This document shows, piece after piece, positions 1 through 5,471 of a stretch of 7,740 nt of DNA. The position numbers and the translations under genes are program-made. The notes beneath the pieces are model-generated. The model was not told where the DNA came from, did not search any database, and saw nothing but the letters and a program-made list of their open reading frames with translations. Within the stretch, counting starts at the first letter, position 1. Every line of letters begins with the position of its first letter. This DNA is from Acidobacteriota bacterium (GTDB lineage Bacteria > Acidobacteriota > Aminicenantia > UBA2199): positions 1 to 7,740 of the forward strand of contig JAKAGC010000170.1 of the NCBI GenBank assembly GCA_021817755.1, written 5' to 3'.

Positions 1-958
1 AGCGTTGGATTAATGGAACAGGTTCTGTTTTTTCCGTTTTTTCATCGGATGTAGAGAAAGAAAACAATTGTTTTTGTGGGATGATCGAAGCAATGGCTTT
101 TCGCATCGCTTTTATATGCTTTTCATTGGTTCCGCAGCAGCCGCCGATGATCTTAACGCCAGCCTGGATGAATCTACGTGCATATTCGGCCATGTATTCA
201 GCGGAAGTAAGATAAATACTGCGACCTTCTACGATGCGGGGAATACCGGCGTTTGGCATGGCTGATACGGGTTTATTGGTAAGCTTTACGAGCATTTCGA
301 GAGTTTCGAGCATATAATGAGGACCCATACTACAATTTAAACCGATTGCATCGGCTCCCCATTCTTCAAGACTTTGAGTATAAGATTCGGGGCGTGTTCC
401 GAAGATCAGATTACCGTCATCTCGAACGGAAAGACTGGCAATCACGGGTAATTCAGGGGCTGTTTCTTTAACGGCTTCGAGTGCCAATTGGATTTCGGTT
501 AAACTGGTAAATGTTTCGAGGATGAAAAGATCAACTCCACCTTGTTTCAATGCTTTTGCCTGCTCTATGAAGGACTCTTTAGCATCGTTTTTAAGCACAG
601 GGCCCCAGGGTTCAATGCGTGAGCCGATGGGACCGATGGAGCCGGCTACCATTATTTGAGTTCCTGCAACTTCGCGAGCCAGCTTTGCTCCGGCAAAATT
701 GATTTCTGCCAGTTTCTCTCCAAATCCGTGGGATGTCAGTTTCATCCGGCTTGCACCGAAAGTATTGGTCTCAATCACATCTGCCCCTGCATCAACATAT
801 GCGGAGTGAATTTCCTTTATGAGATTGGGATTTGAGAGGTTAAGTTCATCGTAGCAACGATTGATGAAAACTCCCCGTGAATAAAGCAGTGTACCGATTG
901 CTCCGTCAAAAAGTAAAACTGAATCTTTTAATTTATCTAAAAATTGCGTCCTGGTCAT
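1..958 (-). CDS. Homocysteine S-methyltransferase domain, probably the bifunctional homocysteine S-methyltransferase / methylenetetrahydrofolate reductase; 3' end beyond the window
   Basis: Only the first 319 residues are present; the frame is open to the left edge. The domain transfers a methyl group to homocysteine to make methionine in the cytoplasm. Visible landmarks are the start of the barrel, LLFDGAIGTLLYSRG (residues 16-29), ADVIETNTFGASRMKL (59-74), and the three zinc/thiolate cysteines: C209 in GLNCSMGP, and C274-C275 in IGGCCGT. The segment 15-110 reads like the PRK08645/YitJ group, where this domain is fused to a MetF-like methylenetetrahydrofolate reductase. Residues 292-319 look like a charged, proline-containing linker (ending EPVPLIQR) leading to a further domain, as in that group. 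A full MetH (cobalamin-dependent methionine synthase) cannot be excluded, because its N-terminus has the same fold. The ATG at 958 is preceded by AAGGAT. Its own promoter is likely. The homocysteine methyltransferase call is firm; the fusion partner is inferred. Confidence 0.87.
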   Translation of the reverse strand, partial: MTRTQFLDKLKDSVLLFDGAIGTLLYSRGVFINRCYDELNLSNPNLIKEIHSAYVDAGADVIETNTFGASRMKLTSHGFGEKLAEINFAGAKLAREVAGTQIMVAGSIGPIGSRIEPWGPVLKNDAKESFIEQAKALKQGGVDLFILETFTSLTEIQLALEAVKETAPELPVIASLSVRDDGNLIFGTRPESYTQSLEEWGADAIGLNCSMGPHYMLETLEMLVKLTNKPVSAMPNAGIPRIVEGRSIYLTSAEYMAEYARRFIQAGVKIIGGCCGTNEKHIKAMRKAIASIIPQKQLFSFSTSDEKTEKTEPVPLIQR

Positions 959-989
959 TTCATTATCCTTGATTGAAATTGGGACATTC

Positions 990-1018
990 ATTTTAGATCA
1001 AAGAATGGTAAATTACAA
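990..1018 (-). promoter_or_regulatory. Candidate sigma70-type promoter for the homocysteine S-methyltransferase gene
   Basis: Read on the minus strand, TTGTAA (1018-1013) and TAAAAT (995-990) are separated by exactly 17 bp. Transcription would start near 983, giving a leader of about 25 nt before the ATG at 958. The leader is too short for a SAM or cobalamin riboswitch, and none is apparent. In DNA this AT-rich, chance matches occur, so this is a moderate call. Confidence 0.4.
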
Positions 1019-1120
1019 GTGTTAAAATGAATTATCGGAAAGTTGCAATTTATGTTTGAAGATTAAAATATTTACACATAAATTTACTGGGAATAAAGAT
1101 GGTTTACAATTAATTTTTTC

Positions 1121-1672
1121 TCAATGTATCGTGAATTCAGCACGATGGGAGCGAGTGATGGGAGGGATTAATGGAACCCCGGAATTGGTTTTTCTTACGG
1201 GAGAAATGGCATTTAAGGGAGAAGTAGCAGATTGAGGGGTAAATTCTTCCCTTCCTGATGACGCATCATACATGGCCCAGGTTTTTTTCTTCTCATCGAA
1301 TCCGAACCAGTAATCTGTTAATGACCACAGTGGAGAAGAATCGACTCCATTTGATTTTTCGGCTTCCTCAACTGAATTGTAATTGGTTTCTTCCGTTGTT
1401 TGCCCCAGGTAAAGGAATATAAAGTCGACGCCGTTACTTTTTAAAGCGGAATCCATTTCCTTGTATGAACCGACAGTATGGGATTCTTTTTCACCGGTAA
1501 ACACAGACGGAAACATTTTCATAAATTCGATATTTCCGCTTTTTTTAACGACTCGCTGACTATTATTGGGAGAAGACATATAATCCCATTTTGACCATGT
1601 CCATTTTAGAGTCTTTGGGTCAAATTGAATTAAATAACCGTTCATATTAAATTTTACTGGAAAATGTTTCAT
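1121..1672 (-). CDS. Hypothetical 183-aa protein, tryptophan-rich, second gene of a two-gene unit
   Basis: I do not recognise this family. The protein has no signal peptide or membrane segment, so it is probably cytoplasmic or exported by a leaderless route. It is rich in aromatic residues (W24, W26, W29, W116, W122, W132). Two stretches resemble each other: YLIQFDPKTLKWTWSKWD (13-30) and YWFGFDEKKKTWAMYDAS (121-138). They share F-D-x-K-x-x-x-W, which suggests a repeated beta-hairpin. The tail (about 145-183) is rich in Ser, Pro, Thr and Arg and looks disordered. The start is supported by CCAGGAG (1686-1680) with 7 nt to the ATG. It lies 17 bp downstream of the 72-aa gene and is almost certainly co-transcribed with it. 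No hairpin terminator is visible after its stop, so transcription could run on into the methyltransferase gene. Coding is well supported by the ribosome site and by the pairing of the two genes; function is unknown. Confidence 0.75.
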   Translation of the reverse strand: MKHFPVKFNMNGYLIQFDPKTLKWTWSKWDYMSSPNNSQRVVKKSGNIEFMKMFPSVFTGEKESHTVGSYKEMDSALKSNGVDFIFLYLGQTTEETNYNSVEEAEKSNGVDSSPLWSLTDYWFGFDEKKKTWAMYDASSGREEFTPQSATSPLNAISPVRKTNSGVPLIPPITRSHRAEFTIH

Positions 1673-1689
1673 AGTAATTCTCCTGGCTC

Positions 1690-1908
1690 TTAAAATGAAG
1701 CAGCTATTTTATATAATGATTGGGTATCGTGTGCCATTCCCATCATTGCACGTCCCTCAGGGCTGAATGCTTGTCGTTTGATGTAATCGAGACTTTCTAA
1801 AATGGATGCTGTTTCTGCTGATTCCCGTGAAGTAGTCTGGGATTTTCCGATTGTTTCTCTGTGCAAGTTTGAATACGTATTTACGTTTATATTTAAATGA
1901 TCCGTCAT
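1690..1908 (-). CDS. Hypothetical 72-aa small protein, first gene of a two-gene unit
   Basis: I do not recognise this protein. An upstream in-frame ATG at 1953 would give 87 residues, but the ATG at 1908 is preferred because AGGAGGA (1920-1914) sits 5 nt before it, while the upstream ATG has no comparable site and its extra codons fall within a GC-rich hairpin. The 72-residue product begins MTDHLNINVNTYSNL. It is polar in its first half (Ser/Thr/Asn/Glu-rich), and residues from about 28 on are probably helical, with a GRAMMGM segment and a C-terminal SLYKIAASF. There is no signal peptide, transmembrane segment or cysteine in the 72-residue form. It is followed after 17 bp by the 183-aa gene. 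Possible roles include a small partner, chaperone or regulator of that protein, but nothing in the sequence decides between them. Confidence 0.65.
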   Translation of the reverse strand: MTDHLNINVNTYSNLHRETIGKSQTTSRESAETASILESLDYIKRQAFSPEGRAMMGMAHDTQSLYKIAASF

Positions 1909-1913
1909 TTTAG

Positions 1914-1920
1914 TCCTCCT
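1914..1920 (-). promoter_or_regulatory. Ribosome binding site that fixes the start of the 72-aa gene
   Basis: AGGAGGA on the minus strand lies 5 nt upstream of the ATG at 1908. It is among the strongest Shine-Dalgarno matches in the window and sets the start 15 codons inside the longest possible frame. Its first base is also the closing base of the hairpin at 1920-1943. Confidence 0.7.
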
Positions 1921-1943
1921 GGGGCAATATCCGTTTCGCCCCA
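1920..1943 (-). other. Leader hairpin abutting the ribosome binding site of the 72-aa gene
   Basis: TGGGGC (minus strand, 1943-1938) pairs with GCCCCA (1925-1920), leaving a 12-nt loop. The stem is GC-rich in an AT-rich leader and ends on the first base of the Shine-Dalgarno site. It could influence ribosome access or protect the 5' end. It lacks a following T-run and so does not look like a terminator. Confidence 0.45.
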
Positions 1944-1995
1944 TAAATCCCAAGCAAAGATAATACCAAAATTAAACAGTGGATTGATGCAGGTC

Positions 1996-2009
1996 ATGGG
2001 AAATCCCAT
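1996..2009. promoter_or_regulatory. Inverted repeat, candidate operator at the start of the minus-strand two-gene unit
   Basis: ATGGGA and TCCCAT form a perfect 6-bp inverted repeat with a 2-bp AA spacer. It overlaps the edge of the predicted minus-strand -10 box (2013-2008) and covers the expected start of transcription, near 2001. That is where a repressor or other dyad-binding regulator would sit. No regulator gene is seen in the window. Confidence 0.35.
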
Positions 2010-2035
2010 TATAAAGGAGGGTAATTTTTTCTGAA
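2008..2035 (-). promoter_or_regulatory. Candidate promoter for the 72-aa/183-aa unit
   Basis: On the minus strand, a perfect TATAAT (2013-2008) is preceded at 16 bp by TTCAGA (2035-2030), a four-of-six match to TTGACA. The start would fall near 2001, giving a leader of about 92 nt that contains the hairpin at 1943-1920. The TATAATGGGAT sequence is identical in 11 bases to that of the divergent plus-strand promoter. Confidence 0.45.
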
Positions 2036-2099
2036 AATACGGAAAATCTTGCCGGTTAAATGTATTTCTGAGTGAGATTCAGTGAAGTTTTTTTTTATT

Positions 2100-2128
2100 T
2101 TGAAACAGAGTATTAAACGTGGTATAAT
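2100..2128 (+). promoter_or_regulatory. Strong sigma70-type promoter for the 417-aa Cna-B/TPR gene
   Basis: TTGAAA (2100-2105) and TATAAT (2123-2128) are separated by the optimal 17 bp. A long T-tract just upstream (about 2088-2100) could act as an UP element. Transcription would begin near 2135, giving a leader of about 87 nt. The leader can form only weak hairpins (for example ACGG/CCGT at 2139-2150), and I see no known riboswitch in it. Confidence 0.7.
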
Positions 2129-2141
2129 GGGATATTAAACG
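2111..2141 (+). repeat. 9-bp direct repeat flanking the -10 box
   Basis: TATTAAACG occurs at 2111-2119 and again at 2133-2141, 22 bp start to start, or about two helical turns. The two copies lie immediately on either side of the TATAAT at 2123-2128, so a protein bound to both on one face of the DNA would block or alter the promoter. Confidence 0.45.
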
Positions 2142-2208
2142 GAGTGCCGTCGTCCTCTGTATCTATTATTGGATGATGACTTCCGGGAAAACGGTATATT
2201 AATTATAT

Positions 2209-2214
2209 AAGGAG
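2209..2214 (+). promoter_or_regulatory. Ribosome binding site supporting a GTG start
   Basis: AAGGAG lies 7 nt before the GTG at 2222. It decides the start of the 417-aa gene, whose translation from this codon gives a proper signal peptide. Confidence 0.75.
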
Positions 2215-2221
2215 AAGCACA

Positions 2222-3475
2222 GTGAACGTGAAAAAGTTAATTTTGTCATGCATGTTTATTGTAATTAGTTTAACCATTTCCATGCCTTGTTTTGCACAGG
2301 AAACGGATGTGGAGACTTCCCAGCCGGATTCAACAACTTATGGTGATAATGTGGGAATGAACCTGAATTATACGTCTCTGATCGGAGTGGTTAAAGATGA
2401 GAAACAAGCGCCGGTCGCAAACCTGAGGATTGAAATCGAAGTTGCACCGGATAGAGAATTGAGATCAGGAATGTCTCTGACCAATGAAGCGTTGGGGGCT
2501 GCTGTTAATGCGTTAAAAGCCACTCATGGACGTGGCGTTTTTGCATCTGCCGTATCTAATGAGAACGGTGAGTATAAATTTAAAGGAATACTGGTTCCAG
2601 GCGTATATTATTTGTATGTTCGAAACGCAGCAAATTATTTCCCAACCAAAATGTTAGTTGCAGTCGATCCTTCGGTAAAAAAAGAATTCCAGGTACCGGT
2701 CTTGAATGTAACCACTCGTGAAGCACCGGTAAAAGTAATTTCCGATAAAGCTATGAAGGAGATGGATAAATCCAGGAAATTGGTTGCTAGCAATGATTTG
2801 AATGGAGCAATTAAATCTATCCAAAAAGTGATTGAAATGGAACCGGATTATGCTGAAGCCTATTATAATCTGGCTCTTTTATTTATGGATATTAAAAAAC
2901 CCGAAGATGCAATTAAAGCACTGGAAAAAACCGTTCAGTTTGAAAAAGAACATGAATTGGCTTTAAAAACTCTCGGCGAACTTTATTTCTTTAAAAAAGA
3001 TTATGAGAAAGCCTACAGTGCTTTTTCTCTTTATCTTCCTATTCGTGAAAAATTGGGAACTTTTACCCCTGAAGAAGTTAAAATTTACTTCCAGACCGGG
3101 AATTGTCTCAAAGCATTAAAAAGAAATGATGAAGCCACTACTTATTTTGATAAGTACATCTCAATTAAACAAAAAGTAGGACAATTGGATCAGAAAGATG
3201 CTTTAATTTGCAATGATCTTGGCTCTGCTTATTATGCAAAAAAAGAGATGAATAAAGTAATCGGTTTTTATAATCAAGCGATTCAACTGGATCCCGCTAT
3301 TAATCCAGAGACATTCATGTATCTCGGTAATGCATACCTGGCTATTCGTGATGGATTAAATGCCCTTAAGAACTATAACAAATTCCTGGAACTGGCACCT
3401 AAAAGTCAATTTGCCCCCCAGGTAAAAACAATGGTTGATAAACTCAAAACGATGTATCCTGATACATCGAAATAA
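2222..3475 (+). CDS. Secreted carboxypeptidase-regulatory-like (Cna-B type) and TPR repeat protein, 417 aa
   Basis: Start is GTG with a good ribosome site. Residues 1-25 form a signal peptide: K4-K5, a hydrophobic core (6-20), and likely cleavage after CFA before QE (25/26). C23 is not in a proper lipobox (SMPC). Residues about 51-165 form a carboxypeptidase-regulatory-like beta domain, with LIGVVKDEKQAPVANLRIEI, NENGEYKFKGI and LVPGVYYLYVR showing the typical Cna-B/transthyretin pattern. Residues 82-112 look like an insertion in its middle. From about 177 to 395 there are roughly six TPR helical hairpins, clearest at 212-241, 246-278, 329-358 and 363-394. The product is probably a periplasmic or surface scaffold that binds other proteins. 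It is monocistronic and ends at the shared terminator. The convergent gene at 3575-4525 has the same architecture. Domain assignments are solid; the partner and process are unknown. Confidence 0.88.
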   Translation: MNVKKLILSCMFIVISLTISMPCFAQETDVETSQPDSTTYGDNVGMNLNYTSLIGVVKDEKQAPVANLRIEIEVAPDRELRSGMSLTNEALGAAVNALKATHGRGVFASAVSNENGEYKFKGILVPGVYYLYVRNAANYFPTKMLVAVDPSVKKEFQVPVLNVTTREAPVKVISDKAMKEMDKSRKLVASNDLNGAIKSIQKVIEMEPDYAEAYYNLALLFMDIKKPEDAIKALEKTVQFEKEHELALKTLGELYFFKKDYEKAYSAFSLYLPIREKLGTFTPEEVKIYFQTGNCLKALKRNDEATTYFDKYISIKQKVGQLDQKDALICNDLGSAYYAKKEMNKVIGFYNQAIQLDPAINPETFMYLGNAYLAIRDGLNALKNYNKFLELAPKSQFAPQVKTMVDKLKTMYPDTSK

Positions 3476-3518
3476 AGTTGTATTTAAAAAATTACGATAA
3501 ATATAGAAATCAATTTAT

Positions 3519-3553
3519 AAAAAAAAAGCGCCGGTTTCGCCGGCGCTTTTTTT
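3519..3553. terminator. Bidirectional rho-independent terminator between convergent units
   Basis: The perfect 7-bp stem GCGCCGG (3528-3534) / CCGGCGC (3540-3546) with a TTTCG loop is flanked by nine A residues (3519-3527) and seven T residues (3547-3553). The tracts serve as U-runs in either direction and can extend the stem to 14 bp. It lies 43 bp after the stop of the plus-strand gene and 21 bp after the stop of the minus-strand operon. Confidence 0.95.
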
Positions 3554-3574
3554 ATTTAGAGAGTGGAAAATAAA

Positions 3575-4525
3575 TTATTGAAGGCTTTCCAAAATGGATT
3601 TGGCAGTAGAAGCGTCATCTCCTTCTGGTTTTAATTCAAGATACTTTTTCAAATTTTCAATAGCCTTAGCATTCATTTCCTTATTAATATAGCATAATCC
3701 GAGACGGTAATAAGCGTCGGCAAATTTGGGATCCAGTTTAACTGCGTTTTCGAATGCTTCAATGGCTTTGTCAGTATCACCGGCGTTGAATGATGTAACG
3801 CCTTCATTGTAAATATCAATAGGAGTTTTCCCACCTTTTTCCTGGGCAAGTTTCGTGTACTTTTCCATTTCAGCTTTATTCCCTAATTTTTCATAACAGG
3901 CAGCCATTAAACGGTAGACCTGAGCGTCTTCAGGTTTTAATTCCTGAGCTTTGTTCAGGGATTTAATGGATTCATTGTAGTCTGCTTTTTCAAAATACGC
4001 TACAGCAGAATAAAAATGTGCCTGGAAGATATTGGGATCGATCGAAATAGATTTAGTCAAGTGTTCCAATGCGCCATCATAATCCTTTTCATTTAATTTT
4101 GTAGCAGCCAGGTTGAATTCATTGATGGCCTGACCACGAGGATCATTTGCTGCCATTTTTTGCATTGTCTCTTCAGTTGTAGCAAGTACCATCTCTTCGT
4201 CCAGCAATAAACCGGCGGGAATTTTTACATTCTTTCTAGATGGAGTATATCCTTCTTTTTCAACCGTAATCTCCCATACATGATTCTTTAAACCGTTTAA
4301 TACCAATACGCCGTTCTTTTTGGTTTTGGCAGTAATAAGTTTTGCTACAGGATCCATTGTGTCTCTGAGGGTTACGTTTGCTTCATCTATTGTTTTTCCT
4401 TTGGAATCGTTTACCACCAAACGTAATTTACCGACATCAAGGCTCCATAACAAACCTGTTCCCATATAAATTACCATTGCCACCATGGCTAACATCATTA
4501 TTTTCTGCGTTGAATGTTTGAGCAT
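3575..4525 (-). CDS. Exported carboxypeptidase-regulatory-like (Cna-B type) and TPR repeat protein, 316 aa; last gene of the GWxTD operon
   Basis: Residues 1-29 form a signal sequence or N-terminal anchor: K3 to K8, then a hydrophobic core at about 9-27. Residues 32-115 form one carboxypeptidase-regulatory-like beta domain: KLRLVVNDSKGKTIDEANVTL, then NGVLVLNGLKNHVWEITVEKEGY, the usual carboxypeptidase-regulatory ending. Residues about 132-301 hold five TPR units, clearest at 132-165, 167-199, 235-268 and 269-301, with the consensus pattern of small and aromatic residues and Pro at repeat ends (SIDPN, ELKPED, KLDPKF, ELKPEG). The start ATG follows AAGGAGG (4540-4534) with an 8-nt spacer, and that site overlaps the stop of the 310-aa gene. 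Translation is therefore likely coupled. The architecture matches the convergent 417-aa protein, with a shorter beta domain and fewer repeats. Probable role: envelope-side scaffold working with the two GWxTD proteins. Confidence 0.88.
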   Translation of the reverse strand: MLKHSTQKIMMLAMVAMVIYMGTGLLWSLDVGKLRLVVNDSKGKTIDEANVTLRDTMDPVAKLITAKTKKNGVLVLNGLKNHVWEITVEKEGYTPSRKNVKIPAGLLLDEEMVLATTEETMQKMAANDPRGQAINEFNLAATKLNEKDYDGALEHLTKSISIDPNIFQAHFYSAVAYFEKADYNESIKSLNKAQELKPEDAQVYRLMAACYEKLGNKAEMEKYTKLAQEKGGKTPIDIYNEGVTSFNAGDTDKAIEAFENAVKLDPKFADAYYRLGLCYINKEMNAKAIENLKKYLELKPEGDDASTAKSILESLQ

Positions 4526-4533
4526 GAAATTAA

Positions 4534-4540
4534 CCTCCTT
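4534..4540 (-). promoter_or_regulatory. Ribosome binding site overlapping the preceding stop codon
   Basis: AAGGAGG on the minus strand overlaps the TAA stop (4541-4539) of the 310-aa gene and lies 8 nt before the ATG at 4525. This is an arrangement typical of coupled translation within an operon. Confidence 0.7.
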
Positions 4541-5471
4541 ATTTGACTTTTATCATTTTATTAAGAAACATTTTTTCTTTTTCATCTGAACGTTTTAACG
4601 AAGTAAAACAAAAATAACTTCCTTTCGGGATTTCTTTTCCCAATGGAATTTCCAGTGTTATTTTTTTGGGGACATGTATATCGCTTTTCGCAAAATGAAT
4701 GGAATGGGAATTGGAGTAACTCCAAATATCATCGAATGACTTGTTTTTTAATTTGAACTGGATCTGAAATTCGGCAACCATATTGTCTCCATCAGAAGCA
4801 AATGTTATTGATTCCGTTTCGATTGAAAATACAAGAATATTGGATTTTTGTTTATTTCGTTTTAATTCGAAGTTATAACCCAATTTTTTATCGAGATATT
4901 TCAATCCCATTTTAGCTTTCTGGAATGCTTCCTGAACGTCTGCAATATTGCCCAGATCTGTATATTGAATTTGATAATCACCATCGTTCCGGTTATCTAC
5001 AAAAATCAGATAAAAATCGATATAATGCCAAACACTGTATGGGTTTCTAGAAAAATTATTAATGGGATTTCCACCCATGGGATAATTTTCTACGTAATTG
5101 GGAGGGCCGAGAAGAATATATGCTTTACCTCTATCGGTTAACCAGCCTTCCCTCGCTGCGGTAAATTGCTTGTTAGCGTCATCGATTCGATTAAAATACT
5201 CTTCTTTAAATTCATTTTCAGGTGTATCCGGATCCGGGTCACGTATATCCCAGAATTGTTGTATAAACTCTTCCTGTTTTTCTTCCGGGAGATTCTTATA
5301 GAATTTCTCTTCATCTTTACTAATGATATACTGGACCTTGGTTAAAAAATCCGAATTATTGGATTTCTGATTCATTTTGTTCGAGAAAAGAGTATTCGTT
5401 CCCAATACGATGATCATCAACGAAAAAACAGCGATGATTTTTACAGTGGTGTTGAAATGATTTCTTTTCAT
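4539..5471 (-). CDS. GWxTD domain protein, short form, 310 aa; second gene of the operon
   Basis: Residues 1-30 form an N-terminal export signal or anchor (K2-R3, hydrophobic core 10-24). The GWxTD domain follows. QYIISKDEEKFYKNL is at 47-61, the block FWDIRDPDPDTPENEFKEEY at 73-92, and the name motif GWLTDRGK at 109-116. It continues into YILLGPP (118-124) and the VWHYIDFYLIFVD strand region (147-159). Residues about 210-310 are beta-rich and lack TPRs. The N-terminal halves of this protein and the 691-aa protein align throughout, so the two are tandem paralogues. The start ATG at 5471 overlaps the stop of the preceding gene (ATGA), with an AAGGGGG ribosome site inside that gene. It is 13 bp from the next gene. 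As far as I know the family has no established biochemical activity, so I assign only an envelope location. Confidence 0.9.
   Translation of the reverse strand: MKRNHFNTTVKIIAVFSLMIIVLGTNTLFSNKMNQKSNNSDFLTKVQYIISKDEEKFYKNLPEEKQEEFIQQFWDIRDPDPDTPENEFKEEYFNRIDDANKQFTAAREGWLTDRGKAYILLGPPNYVENYPMGGNPINNFSRNPYSVWHYIDFYLIFVDNRNDGDYQIQYTDLGNIADVQEAFQKAKMGLKYLDKKLGYNFELKRNKQKSNILVFSIETESITFASDGDNMVAEFQIQFKLKNKSFDDIWSYSNSHSIHFAKSDIHVPKKITLEIPLGKEIPKGSYFCFTSLKRSDEKEKMFLNKMIKVK

Larger units (their letters stand above)
1909..2221. other. Divergent intergenic region (313 bp)
   Basis: This gap separates the minus-strand two-gene unit from the plus-strand Cna-B/TPR gene. It holds two back-to-back promoters whose -10 boxes lie about 110 bp apart, the 14-bp inverted repeat, a 9-bp direct repeat around the plus-strand -10 box, and leaders of roughly 90 nt on both sides. 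No further gene is supported; the AAAGGAGG on the plus strand at 2013-2020 has no start codon at a usable distance. Confidence 0.6.

Noticed and set aside
68..265. Plus-strand open frame of 65 codons
   Set aside because: It lies opposite the methyltransferase gene, whose protein has clear conserved motifs, and it has no recognisable domain; it is a shadow frame.
959..1120. Terminator or riboswitch between the 183-aa gene and the methyltransferase
   Set aside because: I found no stable hairpin with a T-run, and the short leader of the methyltransferase gene has no room for a SAM or cobalamin riboswitch.
1920..1943. Hairpin TGGGGC/GCCCCA as a transcription terminator
   Set aside because: The stem is only 6 bp and is followed by a ribosome site, not a run of T.
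2013..2020. Plus-strand AAAGGAGG as the ribosome site of an extra small gene
   Set aside because: No ATG, GTG or TTG follows at a usable distance with an open frame.
2288..2296. Cysteine C23 of the 417-aa protein as a lipoprotein site
   Set aside because: The preceding residues are S-M-P rather than a lipobox such as L-A-G, and CFA-QE gives a normal signal peptidase I site.
5098..5301. Plus-strand open frame of 67 codons
   Set aside because: It lies antisense to the conserved GWxTD block of the 310-aa gene, which fully explains the sequence.
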